14,971 bases of DNA from JBNKEI01 sp050288705 (lineage in GTDB: Bacteria; Myxococcota; Myxococcia; Myxococcales; UBA5297): contig JBNKEI010000139.1 in NCBI GenBank assembly GCA_050288705.1, forward strand, positions 1 to 14,971, in the 5' to 3' direction. The position numbers were made by a program, and so were the translations under genes. Each line of letters begins with the position of its first letter. The first letter of the stretch is position 1. Positions 5,727 through 14,675 of the stretch are shown here, piece by piece. The notes under the pieces are model-generated. The model was given only the letters and a program-made list of their open reading frames with translations. It searched no databases and had not been told where the DNA came from.

Positions 5727-6581
5727 TCAGGGGGCAATCTCTTGCGCGTCCTTGGCAGGAATCCAGCCTTCCAATCCATTATTGAGACGAACTTTGTAAA
5801 ATTGCCCATCACGTTCAAGTACACGCACTGAATGTCCTTCGGTAATCTTCAGTATGGTTTTGTAGTGCTGATGAGGGCCTTCTAGAACAGGAGTAGCTGG
5901 AGCTACAACAATTGCATTGCTCAACGAACGAACATATAGGTGTGATGCCATAACTGCTCCACAGGCACCCGCAACAATCAGAGCGGAAATAGAAATCAGA
6001 AGCAGAATAAACCGTTTTTGCGGTGGGCCTATTAGGCTGCGAAAGAAAAAACCAAGTCCTGCAAGGACCCAGCATATTAAAAATGATAAACCCCACCGAC
6101 TGTAAGTTGTGTAAAGAGCAACTCGATGGAAAAGCGACTTGGACAGCTCAATCGGTTTTGATTCGGGAGAGGCAGAATTTATCAGCCGTTGAGCTGCTTC
6201 CCAATTTTCACGTGCATCTCGGTCATTAGGGTCTAAGTAAAGAGCACGTTCCAAATGGAGCAAGGCGTATCCTAATTGATGGTTATTAAGATAGGCAGTT
6301 CCCAGATTATATTCCAGATCGGCAGACACATAACCTTCTGAAATAATTTGTTGGTATTTTTGAATACATTGCGCATACGCCTCGGTCAGACAACTATCAT
6401 TGGCTGCCTGAAAGGCCTTCTGTGCTTCTGCCTCTGCTATTTTCGGTGATGCTTTTGGAAATGCTACCTGGGCCTGGGCGGAGATTGGAAGAATTGACCA
6501 GAACAGGCAAACACCAATGAGTGACCATTGGCTTGCTCGGCGATTTGTACTGGTCCCAGAGGAAGGGCTAGTGAAAATCAT
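5727..6581 (-). CDS. batE: BatE-like TPR and SH3b membrane protein
   Basis: This is a 284-residue protein. The ATG at 6581 overlaps the batD stop as ATGA and has GGGAG 7 bases upstream, so it is preferred over longer in-frame starts inside batD. Residues 1-37 form a signal peptide ending ISAQAQ. Residues about 50-135 form TPR-type helices (YNLGTAYLNNHQLGYALLHL, then ERALYLDPND). Two membrane segments lie near 164-182 and 190-212. Residues 222-282 form a bacterial SH3-like domain (GHSVRVLERDGQFYKVRL, then GLEGWIP). BatE proteins typically pair TPRs with such a C-terminal SH3 domain and are envelope scaffold parts of Bat systems. It is the last gene of the overlapping series. Confidence 0.85.
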   Translation of the reverse strand: MIFTSPSSGTSTNRRASQWSLIGVCLFWSILPISAQAQVAFPKASPKIAEAEAQKAFQAANDSCLTEAYAQCIQKYQQIISEGYVSADLEYNLGTAYLNNHQLGYALLHLERALYLDPNDRDARENWEAAQRLINSASPESKPIELSKSLFHRVALYTTYSRWGLSFLICWVLAGLGFFFRSLIGPPQKRFILLLISISALIVAGACGAVMASHLYVRSLSNAIVVAPATPVLEGPHQHYKTILKITEGHSVRVLERDGQFYKVRLNNGLEGWIPAKDAQEIAP

Positions 6582-8473
6582 ACTATTTCTCCCTTGAGCT
6601 TTTCCCAGCGGATAGTTTCCAGGTTGGACATAATGCGCAGCGCTTCTTGGAAGGTGCTTTCCCACCGGTCTGCGTTATCTCCTCCGGGAGCAAAGCGTCC
6701 TGCGTCGCAAATGTCTAGCAACTTACTGATTTGCAAGGTGATTTCGTTGGAAACTCCACGAGCTGTCAAAAGGGAAGAAAGGTCGCCCCTAGTCAAGCCC
6801 ACTATTGGCGAGTCCAACTTGTCGGTAAGATAGTGTTGTAGGGCCTTGCTAACCTCGGCATAAAAAACATCAGGATTTCCCTCTTTAAGCAGGCGGTGAG
6901 CTTTTCGTAGGCGAGCGCGTCCTTTTTTGGCAGCCTGCCGTTTTCTTGCGCTTGACTCATCACGGTTCCATCGCGAGCGAGCATAACCTACGCCCCAACA
7001 ACCCAGCCAGAGCGCCCAGGGGGCTAATAATAGAGGAACAAAAAAAGGAGAACTGGTAACAGGAGAGGGTGGTCGCCCAAGAGTTACTTGATAACGAATA
7101 GGGCGAAATGACTTTGAACTCGGGGACGCATTACTGGAAAGGTTTTCGGATGCGTTTTCCGATGAATTATTGGATGAGTCATTTGCAGAGCCAGATATTC
7201 TTAAAGAAATTGATGGAGAAGAAGTTGATTCGTACTTTTTAGATTGGGGATTAAAGTAGGTAAGCTGCAATGGCGGAATTGTATAAGAGCCCGATTTTTG
7301 GGGCATTAAGAGGTATTCTAGTACTCGGTTGCCACCCCACAACCCTCTAGAAAGAGATGACTTTTCGGTAACAGTGGGGTCATATACTCGTATTCCTGGC
7401 AGCGAAGAAAGAGGGGGTACGACTATATGGTGAAGATTGCCAACCCCTTTCAGGAAGACTCGCAAAGTGATTGGCTGGCCAACCTGGCTCGATCGAGACG
7501 TGGCTTCAGCAGAAAGCTTCCATCTGCCTACGTTGGAAGACGAAAAACCTGGAGGAGCTCCGGAGGGTAAAGGAAGAACTTCCAAGGAAACAGGTTGCGA
7601 AGCAAGCTTCAGGTTTCGGGAGGAGAGGGATAAAAAACCGGTAGTGAGCTCAGCTTTTACAGGATCGATATCCAATTTACCCGCTTGAAGAGGAAAGAGC
7701 GCAAAACGTTTCAAGAGATACACCCAGTAGGTCACCCCTTCAACAACCCGTTGCTCGCCACGTCGGCTAGAAGGAATTTCTTCGGACCAAAATGGGTCAA
7801 GCTTTGGTAACTGCAGGCTGCTAATGTCTACCACCGGTCCGCGAGAAAACAGGTAAACAGAGAAGGTGGTTTGCTCTCCTAGAAAAACCTGTCTTTTATC
7901 CAATTGGCTTTTAAGAAAAATGGCTTTTTCGCTAGAGGGCTGTTCCCTAGAAAAGAAAGGGTCAAAAGCTTGACCAAAATCGTCCGCAAAGGGGTCGAGC
8001 GATCCGAAAGGCGAAGGTGACGGGGCGCGAGACGGAGAGCGTGATGGTGAAAGCTTTCCCGGTTTTACGGTTATGCGGATTGGTTCGGTTTTATAGGTTT
8101 TTTTCTGTACCACTACGCTGCCTGGTTGGATAACCAGCGTTCCGGTTTTGCGGGGAGAAAGAGTTAGAGAAAAAACTCTTACTTGGCTAAAAGAAGGCGG
8201 ACCATTGTGCATGGTCAAAGAAGTACTTCTTGAGGTGCTAGTAGACAGTAAGTTGAAATCAGGAGCTTCCGGAAGAACAAGGTCTCGGTAATCTCCTGAG
8301 CTCATGTTCATAGTTAGGGTAACGGTCAGTAGAAGAGTATCTTCCAAACCCATTTCTTGGCGGTCGGCGACAGCATGAAAGCTTACTTCCGAGCCGAAGG
8401 CCAAGCAAGGCGTCAAAAGAACCAGCGAAAACAGGAGTAAAAGCTGTTTACCAATCTTTTTCCGGGGGAACAC
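6578..8473 (-). CDS. batD: BatD family aerotolerance protein
   Basis: This 631-residue protein starts at GTG with AAGG 9 bases upstream and overlaps the end of batC by 26 bases. Residues 1-27 are a signal peptide (LLLLFSLVLLTPCLAFG). The periplasmic part, to about residue 475, is beta-rich and matches the BatD pattern: SFHAVADRQEMGLEDTLLLT, repeated LSPRKTGTLVIQP and MPQKSGSYTIPPLQLTYFNP blocks, and DKRQVFLGEQTTFSVYLF. A Pro/Ser-rich linker is near 145-170 and a Ser/Asn-rich one near 425-455. One membrane segment (about 477-498) leads to a 130-residue cytoplasmic helical tail containing VFYAEVSKALQHYLTDKL, also seen in long BatD proteins. It probably bridges the periplasmic face to the cytoplasm in the Bat assembly. 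Its biochemical activity is not established. Confidence 0.88.
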   Translation of the reverse strand: MFPRKKIGKQLLLLFSLVLLTPCLAFGSEVSFHAVADRQEMGLEDTLLLTVTLTMNMSSGDYRDLVLPEAPDFNLLSTSTSRSTSLTMHNGPPSFSQVRVFSLTLSPRKTGTLVIQPGSVVVQKKTYKTEPIRITVKPGKLSPSRSPSRAPSPSPFGSLDPFADDFGQAFDPFFSREQPSSEKAIFLKSQLDKRQVFLGEQTTFSVYLFSRGPVVDISSLQLPKLDPFWSEEIPSSRRGEQRVVEGVTYWVYLLKRFALFPLQAGKLDIDPVKAELTTGFLSLSSRNLKLASQPVSLEVLPLPSGAPPGFSSSNVGRWKLSAEATSRSSQVGQPITLRVFLKGVGNLHHIVVPPLSSLPGIRVYDPTVTEKSSLSRGLWGGNRVLEYLLMPQKSGSYTIPPLQLTYFNPQSKKYESTSSPSISLRISGSANDSSNNSSENASENLSSNASPSSKSFRPIRYQVTLGRPPSPVTSSPFFVPLLLAPWALWLGCWGVGYARSRWNRDESSARKRQAAKKGRARLRKAHRLLKEGNPDVFYAEVSKALQHYLTDKLDSPIVGLTRGDLSSLLTARGVSNEITLQISKLLDICDAGRFAPGGDNADRWESTFQEALRIMSNLETIRWEKLKGEIV

Positions 8474-9353
8474 GCGGGGTCACCTTCCGATTGTGTTGCG
8501 GCATGAGAAACTGTTTTTCGTTTCGTCTGATTGCGTCGAGCAAACGTTGAGCCTCTCGTCTGCTAATTGGCTCGGAGGATAAATTCGAGGAAGAGGGTTC
8601 TTTTTCACTGGCGCTAGTTTCAGGGGTCGGATTGTCAGGGGAAGGACTGTCTTCCGGTGTAGGTTGGTTATGATTAGATTCTTCTGGTGATGGCTGGTCA
8701 GGTGATGTTTCTTTTTGATCTGACTGGCCTGGCTGGTCAGGTTTCTTTTCAGAAGAAGATTCATTCTCCGCAGAATTCTCTTCTTTCGGTTGCTTATTAT
8801 CATTGTTGGACGAATCTTGGGCGGAACTTGAGGATGAATCGGAAGGCGGTTTCTCTGCTTCTGGCTGGTCTTTAGACTGGTTTGGCGAAGGTTGGTTTTC
8901 AGGAGGAGGTTGTTTTTGCTTGCGCAGCATTACTTCCAAATTGTGGCGAGCAGGCTCCAGTTGAGGATCGGCTTTTAGAGCTTGGCGGTAGGCAGAGATC
9001 GCGTTTTCGTTTTGCTGTAGCGCAGCAAATGCGTTTCCAAGGTTGTAATAATCTTTAGCTTTTAGTTCATTGCCAGCATGGGAAAGGGCTGACTCATAGG
9101 CATTCTTAGCTTTTTCCAGTTCGCCGAGACTCATATATGCATTGCCTATATTAAACTTTATTTCTGGAGATTCTGGTAATTCCTTTTCCGCTTGCTGATA
9201 AGCATTTAGAGCGTCTTGGTATTTGCCACTATTAAATGCTTGATTGCCTTTTTCCACTACCGAATGGTTGCCTTTAAAAATTCCCGCCATAACCGTAGAC
9301 GGCGCATTTACTAATGCCAAACAAGTAATGAAAAATAATAATTTCCATTGCAT
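8448..9353 (-). CDS. batC: BatC-like periplasmic TPR protein
   Basis: This is a 301-residue protein. Its ATG follows the batB stop with a single intervening base, and GGAAGGG inside batB is 7 bases upstream. Residues 1-23 are a signal peptide (LLFFITCLALVNAPSTVMAG). Three TPRs follow at about 30-63, 64-97 and 101-134 (GNQAFNSGKYQDALNAYQQA, then FNIGNAYMSLGELEKAKNAY, then YNLGNAFAALQQNENAISAY). Residues about 148-262 are low-complexity Pro/Ser/Glu/Gln, likely an extended periplasmic linker. The end has ISRREAQRLLDAIRRNEKQF, close to the short C-terminal helix of known BatC proteins. It is expected to act as a binding scaffold for BatA/BatB. The low-complexity tract is the least conserved part, so its length is unlikely to be significant. 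Confidence 0.87.
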   Translation of the reverse strand: MQWKLLFFITCLALVNAPSTVMAGIFKGNHSVVEKGNQAFNSGKYQDALNAYQQAEKELPESPEIKFNIGNAYMSLGELEKAKNAYESALSHAGNELKAKDYYNLGNAFAALQQNENAISAYRQALKADPQLEPARHNLEVMLRKQKQPPPENQPSPNQSKDQPEAEKPPSDSSSSSAQDSSNNDNKQPKEENSAENESSSEKKPDQPGQSDQKETSPDQPSPEESNHNQPTPEDSPSPDNPTPETSASEKEPSSSNLSSEPISRREAQRLLDAIRRNEKQFLMPQHNRKVTPRVPPEKDW

Positions 9354-9354
9354 G

Positions 9355-10404
9355 TTAAGCCCTTCCTCGCGAGTGTTTTAGAAAGGCTCCCCATAACAGT
9401 AACAGCAGTCCAGGAATAATGAAGTATTGGAAGCGCTCAGCGTATTTCACTGTAATACGGCTTTCAATTTCCGACTTATCCAACTTATTGAGCTCTTGAG
9501 CGACCGCATCCACTCCAATACTTCCCGATGTAGATTGAATGTAACGGCCTTTGGTAGCATTGGCTATTTCGGAAAGCCCTTTCTCATCAAGTCGAGTCAT
9601 GACCGTGTTTCCTTGCTTGTCTTTTTTCCAGCCAGAGAAATTACCTTTTGAGTCCAGCAGCGGTATGGGCTCTCCGGTAGAGGAACCAATTCCTACTGGA
9701 AAAACTTTAATACCTTGGGAGCTTAATTCTTCTGCTGAAGAGGAAACGTCTTCAGTAGAGGTATCTTCCCCATCAGTCAAAAGAACGACAATTTTCGCTT
9801 TGGCGCCATGTTCGGCGGCAGTGAGCAGAGTACCTGAAACATCCAAAGCGCTTGCCAAATCAGTGCCTTGCACCGGCATATTAGAAGGGGCAATTGCTCG
9901 TAGAAACATTTTTGCCGCAGCGTAGTCGGTAGTAAGCGGGCACTGTACAAAAGCGCTCCCCGCAAAGACCACTATCCCCACTCTATCGCCCGAAAGGCGA
10001 TCAATCAGACTGGAAAGCTCAATTTTGGCTCTTTCCAGCCGATTGGGAGCTACATCCTTGGCAAGCATTGAGGAAGAGGCATCCAGAGCAATCACCAAAT
10101 CAATTCCGTATTTTTTGGACAATTCCGAATGAGTTCCGCATTGTGGTTGAGCCAAAGCCACTGCAAAAAAAGCTAGCGCAAGACTGGAAAAAGAATTTTT
10201 TATCGCCCGACGAAAAGGAGAAGCCGTTGGGGCTACCCGAGAAAAAATGGTGGGATCAAAATAGGCCTTCCAAGTTTGTTTCTGATTTAGCGCTGCCCAC
10301 CAAGAGAAAATGCCGGCCGCAAGCGCTATCACCAGCCCTAACAAAAACTCTGGTTGCGCAATTCTAATAGTGTAGCCCAGCAACGAGAACTGAAGAGCGG
10401 TCAT
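9355..10404 (-). CDS. batB: BatB-like membrane-anchored von Willebrand A protein
   Basis: This is a 349-residue protein. The ATG overlaps the batA stop by 4 bases (ATGA), with GAGGAG about 7 bases upstream. N-terminal membrane segments lie near 17-35 and 72-86, followed by a VWA domain at about 100-300. The metal site (MIDAS) is complete: Asp108-x-Ser110-x-Ser112 in ALDASSSM, Thr181 in QGTDLASAL, Asp211 in LLTDGED. A C-terminal membrane helix at about 327-343 (YFIIPGLLLLLWGAF) returns to the membrane. The VWA domain would face the periplasm. Its similarity to the preceding gene shows the usual batA/batB pair. Confidence 0.9.
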   Translation of the reverse strand: MTALQFSLLGYTIRIAQPEFLLGLVIALAAGIFSWWAALNQKQTWKAYFDPTIFSRVAPTASPFRRAIKNSFSSLALAFFAVALAQPQCGTHSELSKKYGIDLVIALDASSSMLAKDVAPNRLERAKIELSSLIDRLSGDRVGIVVFAGSAFVQCPLTTDYAAAKMFLRAIAPSNMPVQGTDLASALDVSGTLLTAAEHGAKAKIVVLLTDGEDTSTEDVSSSAEELSSQGIKVFPVGIGSSTGEPIPLLDSKGNFSGWKKDKQGNTVMTRLDEKGLSEIANATKGRYIQSTSGSIGVDAVAQELNKLDKSEIESRITVKYAERFQYFIIPGLLLLLWGAFLKHSRGRA

Positions 10405-11450
10405 GGAAAACTCCTCAGCTTAGTGTTGTTAAGCACGATTTCCACCAGCAATAAAAGAAAGGCGGTCAGAAGGAATGGGGAAAAAACTTCAGTATAGTTG
10501 TCAAATGTGCCGGACAATAGTTTAGTCTTTTCCAACTGGTTAAGTACTTCGGTAAGCCCATTTTTTAGAGATTCTCGGTCTACTGCATTATAAAACGAGC
10601 CGCCGGTGTCATTGGCAATGCCTTGAAGAAGCTTAGGGTTAACCGGAACCTCGACTTGCTGGAACACCGGTTGCCCAAAAAAGTCGCGCCCGGCAGGAAA
10701 AGGAACTAGCCCGCCTTTTCCAACCATTATAGGGAAAATGCGTATGCCTAATTCTTTGGCAATTGACGTAGCCTGAACAGGAGAAATATTCCCTTTGTTA
10801 TTGTCTCCGTCAGTAATCAAAATAATTACTTTTGTTTTAGCCCCTCCTTGACAATGAAGAGAGTTTTTATTGTCGCCGACACTTGATGACGTCTCACATA
10901 TTCTATTAATGGCAGTTCCCAGCGCATTACCAATTGCGGTACCGTCTTCCACCAATCCGGTTTCCACTGAGCCTAAAATTGAAATGAGAACTTGATGATC
11001 TAAAGTTAGAGGCGCTTGGGTGTAAGCTTCTCCCGAAAAAACAACCAATCCAATACGATCATTTATGCGTTGCTCAATAAACTGAGCGAGTACTTCCTTC
11101 GATACCGAAATGCGATCTTTGGGGCGGAAATCAACCGCGTTCATGGAAGTAGAAACGTCCAACGCTACTACAATGTCTATTCCCTCTACTGACAAATCTC
11201 TTCCTTTGGCTCCCAGTATTTGTGGACGACCAAGCGCCATAATAGCAAGAGTCACCGCGGTTATGCGCAGCGCCGATGGCAGCCACCAAATCTTTGCCAG
11301 CCCTTGGGGACAGAATCGCAAAACCCCGGTTAAAGGAAAAAACAAAGCCGGAGTGCGTCGGCGTTCCCTAAGCGTAAAGACCACCAGAATGGGAACCATT
11401 GCCAAAAAAAGGAACGCCCAATGATCACGCCAAATAAGCATTCCATTCAT
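10401..11450 (-). CDS. batA: BatA-like membrane-anchored von Willebrand A protein
   Basis: This is a 349-residue protein. The ATG forms a 4-base ATGA overlap with the upstream BatD-like gene; GGAGG lies about 10 bases before it. Membrane segments are near 10-26 and 57-75, with a C-terminal one near 322-342 (FLLTAFLLLLVEIVL). The VWA domain has a full MIDAS: Asp98-x-Ser100-x-Ser102 in ALDVSTSM, Thr161 in EDGTAIGNAL, Asp214 in ILITDGDNN. A loop before the TDGD strand (about 172-205) is longer than in the batB product and carries two Cys (175 and 200) that could form a disulfide. It is upstream of batB as in classic Bat operons. Confidence 0.9.
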   Translation of the reverse strand: MNGMLIWRDHWAFLFLAMVPILVVFTLRERRRTPALFFPLTGVLRFCPQGLAKIWWLPSALRITAVTLAIMALGRPQILGAKGRDLSVEGIDIVVALDVSTSMNAVDFRPKDRISVSKEVLAQFIEQRINDRIGLVVFSGEAYTQAPLTLDHQVLISILGSVETGLVEDGTAIGNALGTAINRICETSSSVGDNKNSLHCQGGAKTKVIILITDGDNNKGNISPVQATSIAKELGIRIFPIMVGKGGLVPFPAGRDFFGQPVFQQVEVPVNPKLLQGIANDTGGSFYNAVDRESLKNGLTEVLNQLEKTKLLSGTFDNYTEVFSPFLLTAFLLLLVEIVLNNTKLRSFP

Positions 11451-12550
11451 TTGTTGGTTGCCTCCACTCCCGAATCAAATTGCGCTGCTTCAGAAAATTT
11501 GGGTGAGGCAGAATTACCTTCGCTAACCGTACGCACAATAAAAACTGCTTCTTCAATTGCCAAAGCACAGTCAGATACGCTAGCGGGCAACTTAGCATAT
11601 TTCACCAAATCTCCCTGGCGACAAAAAGATTCGAAGCGGGCGAAAGGAAAACCGCCTGCGGGTCTTTGCGAAAGGGTGCTTAGTAGTTCTTCGGTAGTCA
11701 TGTCCAAAGCTAGAAATCCGTAGTGAGCACCCAAGTATTCGCGTAATATTTCGGAAACTCGAAAGAAATGATCCTTGGCGAGTCCTCGCTCGGGGAGGTT
11801 TTCTTGCTGAAGGGCATGAAGTGCTTGCAATGCTTTTTGATGGGGAGGAACAAAAACCGGAGCAGCCAAGGGAGCTTTTGCTGTGCGCGAGCGTCGCCGT
11901 TTCCAAATGCGAATTCCTAACCAACTACCTAGTAGAAGCAGTAGAGCTGCGCCAGCAATCCAAATAACGGTGTAGTGAGAAACTAATACATCAACCGGTG
12001 GCAAATTGGCGCCCAATTTCGAAGGCTGGTTTTCTGGAAGGTTGCCTATGCCAGTTATCTTGGGGCCATGCACGGTTAATTGCAGAGTATTTCCCGCCTG
12101 TTTTGCTTTTAGCTGCAGATCGGCAATAGTTATTTCTTTCAGGTCAAAAATCATTGCCTGGATAGAAAAACGAGTAACTTTTTCTTTTTGTGTCGAAGTA
12201 GCCTGGTCAGGCTGCTCAGACTGCGGGGAAGATTTTACTTCCAATACTTCGAAAGCAGGTCCCAAAGATAGGTTGGCAGGAAGCTCGTATTCCACCTCGG
12301 GTCGGTCGCGAATCTCAATAACGTACTGAAAAGGCTCGCCTAAGCGAACTTTGTCTGGCTTGGCTAGAGCAGTTACCGAAAAAGGCTGAGCCTGTGCCAG
12401 TTCAGAAGATGGAGCGGCCGATTTGGAAGAAGATGAATCAGAGGCTAGTGTCTGGGCTTGAGTGGTTTGACAAGTACAAATTGCCAGCATGATTTCTAAA
12501 GCGGTGGCCCAGAAGACTAATTGAGGAGAAAATGAATAAAGAGGTTTCAT
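11447..12550 (-). CDS. BatD-like / DUF4381-like single-pass membrane protein
   Basis: This is a 367-residue protein. Its ATG overlaps the DUF58 stop by one base (TAATG). Residues 1-32 look like a signal peptide (WATALEIMLAICTCQTTQAQ). Residues 55-165 are a beta-rich periplasmic domain that resembles one BatD module (LAKPDKVRLGEPFQYVIEI, later TIADLQLKAKQAGNT). One membrane helix is near 194-216 (VIWIAGAALLLLLGSWLG), followed by a basic stop-transfer stretch. The cytoplasmic tail at 217-367 is helical with FFRVSEILREYLGAHYG and TTEELLSTL, a pattern shared with the cytoplasmic tail of BatD/DUF4381 proteins. The exact family name is uncertain. Position between the DUF58 gene and batA, plus translational coupling, argues that it belongs to the assembly. 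Confidence 0.75.
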   Translation of the reverse strand: MKPLYSFSPQLVFWATALEIMLAICTCQTTQAQTLASDSSSSKSAAPSSELAQAQPFSVTALAKPDKVRLGEPFQYVIEIRDRPEVEYELPANLSLGPAFEVLEVKSSPQSEQPDQATSTQKEKVTRFSIQAMIFDLKEITIADLQLKAKQAGNTLQLTVHGPKITGIGNLPENQPSKLGANLPPVDVLVSHYTVIWIAGAALLLLLGSWLGIRIWKRRRSRTAKAPLAAPVFVPPHQKALQALHALQQENLPERGLAKDHFFRVSEILREYLGAHYGFLALDMTTEELLSTLSQRPAGGFPFARFESFCRQGDLVKYAKLPASVSDCALAIEEAVFIVRTVSEGNSASPKFSEAAQFDSGVEATNK

Positions 12551-13431
12551 TAGGCTGCAAGGCGCCGAGCGCGGGCATGAAAAAACGTTACTAGCGATTT
12601 TGCATATCCCTCATTTGAGCCAAGCTCAATAAAATCTAGGGATAACTTTCGAAATAGTCGGTTGCGTTCCTGACATCGTTTGCGGGTTAGTTGCAAGAAG
12701 TGGTCCTGAACCCGAGGGTTTCTCAAATCAATTCGCAGTCGTTCACCTGTTTCCGGATCTTCCACCATGGTTATTCCCAAGCGCGGAAGGTTTTCTTCTA
12801 AGGGATCGCGCAGAACAATTGGCACTAAGTCATGTCGTCGAGAAGCAATTCGTAAAGAATCTTCGTAGCGATCAGCAATAAAATCGCTAATCAAAAATGC
12901 CATGCATTGGCGGCGTACTACGTGCAAAAGGTGTTGCAAACCAGCATGAAGACTAGTGCCGGTGCCTACCGGCTGGGTGCGCAGAATCTCGGTAATGATC
13001 CGCATCACATGCTTTCGTCCCTTTTTTGGAGGTACAAAATGTTCAATGCGATCGGTGAATAGAATCAACCCTACTCGGTCATTATTGGTAATGGCGCTAA
13101 AAGCCAGCAATGCAGCGACTTCCGCGGCTACTTCACTTTTTGTTTTAGTTTTCGAACCGAAATTCTGCGAGGCAGAAAGATCCACTAAAAGCATGGCGGT
13201 AAGCTCGCGCTCCTCGGTGAAAACTTTTACATAGGCATCGTTCATACGCGCGGTGACATTCCAATCCAAAGTGCGAACATCATCTCCGGGTTGATATTGC
13301 CTGACTTCGTCAAAAGTCATCCCGCGACCTTTGAAGGCAGAATGGTAATTGCCCGCGAGTGTTTCATTTACTACTCGCCGAGTAGTTATTTCTATACGGC
13401 GAAGCTTTTTGATTAGCTCCTTAGGAACCAT
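12550..13431 (-). CDS. DUF58 domain protein (VWA-like), MoxR partner
   Basis: This is a 293-residue soluble protein. It carries the DUF58 hallmark GMTFDEVRQYQPGDDVRTLD plus WNVTAR at residues 37-62. A VWA-like core starts at LLVDLSASQ (Asp84-x-Ser86-x-Ser88), with GTGTS near 156-160 and SDF (Asp183) completing a probable metal site. No membrane segment is present, so it is the cytoplasmic short type of DUF58 protein. GAGGGG lies 6 bases upstream of the ATG. It begins 66 bases after moxR, the standard MoxR-DUF58 pairing, in which the ATPase is thought to act on or through the VWA-like partner. The specific substrate is unknown. Confidence 0.92.
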   Translation of the reverse strand: MVPKELIKKLRRIEITTRRVVNETLAGNYHSAFKGRGMTFDEVRQYQPGDDVRTLDWNVTARMNDAYVKVFTEERELTAMLLVDLSASQNFGSKTKTKSEVAAEVAALLAFSAITNNDRVGLILFTDRIEHFVPPKKGRKHVMRIITEILRTQPVGTGTSLHAGLQHLLHVVRRQCMAFLISDFIADRYEDSLRIASRRHDLVPIVLRDPLEENLPRLGITMVEDPETGERLRIDLRNPRVQDHFLQLTRKRCQERNRLFRKLSLDFIELGSNEGYAKSLVTFFHARARRLAA

Positions 13432-13497
13432 TTTTCACCCCTCAATCACCATAATCGACGGTATTCAGTTTGAAATTGGCTCATTAACTTAAGCATG

Positions 13498-14487
13498 TTA
13501 AGGAACTTCAATACGATCAATAATTTTTTGCAAGATAACTTCACTGGTGAGCTCTTCTGCCTCTGCTTCATAGGTTATGGACACTCGATGACGCATAACA
13601 TCAAAAAAAACTGCTTTCACATCTTCCGGGGTAACGAATCCGCGGTGACGCAAAAAAGCATGCGCTCTCGAAGCAAGACTCAGATAAATGCTCCCTCGTG
13701 GTGACGCTCCATACTCGATATAATCGGTTAAGTCTCGCAGTCCCACATCTTTGGGGGAGCGAGTGGCGAAAACTAGGTCTACAATGTAATCCCTGATTTT
13801 ATCGTCGATATATACTTGCTCGACGACTTTTTGAACCCGCTGAATGTGAGATGGAGAGAGCACCTTTTGCGCGCGAGGCTTCTGGCTTTGAGCCATACGG
13901 TCCATGATTTGACGCTCTTCTTCACGAGATGGATAGTCGACTCTAACCTTAAGCATAAAGCGATCGATTTGGGCTTCGGGCAACGGATAGGTTCCTTCTT
14001 GCTCGATGGGATTTTCGGTTGCCATTACCAAAAAGGGCTCGGGCAGGCGAAAAGTGGTGTCGCCAATCGTAACCTGTTTTTCTTGCATGGCTTCTAGTAG
14101 GGCGCTTTGAACTTTCGCCGGAGCACGATTGATTTCGTCGGCTAGTACTAAATTAGCAAAAACTGGGCCATGACGAACGGCGAATTCCCCGGATTTTTGG
14201 TTGTAGATGGTTGTTCCCAAAACATCAGCAGGGAGCAAATCGGGAGTAAATTGAATGCGCATAAACTGCGCATCAAGCGTGTCGGCTAGAGTCTTGATTG
14301 TCAGGGTCTTGGCCAAACCGGGAACGCCTTCCAGAAGAACATGCCCTCCGCACATCAAGCCGATAAGCACCCGTTCAAGCATGTATTTTTGGCCAACGAT
14401 GACCTTTTGAGTTTCGGCAAATAAATGGTCGATAAAAGCACTTTCCTGCTGAACCATTTCGTTAAGAGCGCGAATATCCTGATGCAT
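13498..14487 (-). CDS. moxR: MoxR-type AAA+ ATPase
   Basis: This is a 329-residue ATPase expected to act as a chaperone-like remodeller of the VWA proteins encoded downstream. Walker A is GVPGLAKT (54-61), Walker B LVLADEIN (113-120, Asp117/Glu118), sensor 1 MATENPIEQEGTYPLP (145-160) and an arginine-finger candidate at Arg166 in QIDRF. The C-terminal lid includes ASPRGSIYLSLASRAHAFL. I prefer the ATG at 14487 because AAAGG (14498-14502) lies 10 bases upstream. The ATG at 14493 would be only 4 bases from it, and an in-frame TTG at 14523 has no site. The protein has no signal peptide. It is the first gene of the operon. Confidence 0.93.
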   Translation of the reverse strand: MHQDIRALNEMVQQESAFIDHLFAETQKVIVGQKYMLERVLIGLMCGGHVLLEGVPGLAKTLTIKTLADTLDAQFMRIQFTPDLLPADVLGTTIYNQKSGEFAVRHGPVFANLVLADEINRAPAKVQSALLEAMQEKQVTIGDTTFRLPEPFLVMATENPIEQEGTYPLPEAQIDRFMLKVRVDYPSREEERQIMDRMAQSQKPRAQKVLSPSHIQRVQKVVEQVYIDDKIRDYIVDLVFATRSPKDVGLRDLTDYIEYGASPRGSIYLSLASRAHAFLRHRGFVTPEDVKAVFFDVMRHRVSITYEAEAEELTSEVILQKIIDRIEVP

Positions 14488-14546
14488 GCTCATCCGACCT
14501 TTCAAAAGTAATTCAAGTTGCAAACTAATTCTTCTACGATCTGGCC

Positions 14547-14576
14547 ATATTAGGTGGCAGTGCAGGAGAAGGACAA
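14547..14576 (-). promoter_or_regulatory. Candidate promoter of the moxR-bat operon
   Basis: On the minus strand TTGTCC (14571-14576) and TAATAT (14547-14552) are separated by 18 bases. Each matches four of six consensus positions. Transcription would start near 14540, about 50 bases before the preferred moxR start. The gap between the terminator and moxR must hold the operon promoter if there is one, but this particular pair is only a modest match. Confidence 0.35.
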
Positions 14577-14675
14577 GAATTTTATTGCGGATAAACAGCG
14601 CTCAAACCCAAAGATTCCCTGGTTTGCATGGCGCGATAAGGATGCAGCGTGCTGAAAAGCTAATTAAATAGCAAC

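Noticed and set aside
6582..6665. N-terminal extension of the batE product from an upstream in-frame start
   Set aside because: The extension lies inside batD, adds a non-signal-like segment before the signal peptide, and lacks the GGGAG site that precedes the ATG at 6581.
8480..8875. Reading frames on both strands inside the low-complexity part of batC
   Set aside because: They arise from the biased Pro/Ser/Glu codons of the batC linker and have no ribosome sites or family features.
14488..14523. TTG-initiated longer moxR product
   Set aside because: No ribosome site precedes the TTG, while AAAGG lies 10 bases before the ATG at 14487. The extra residues do not resemble the family N-terminus.
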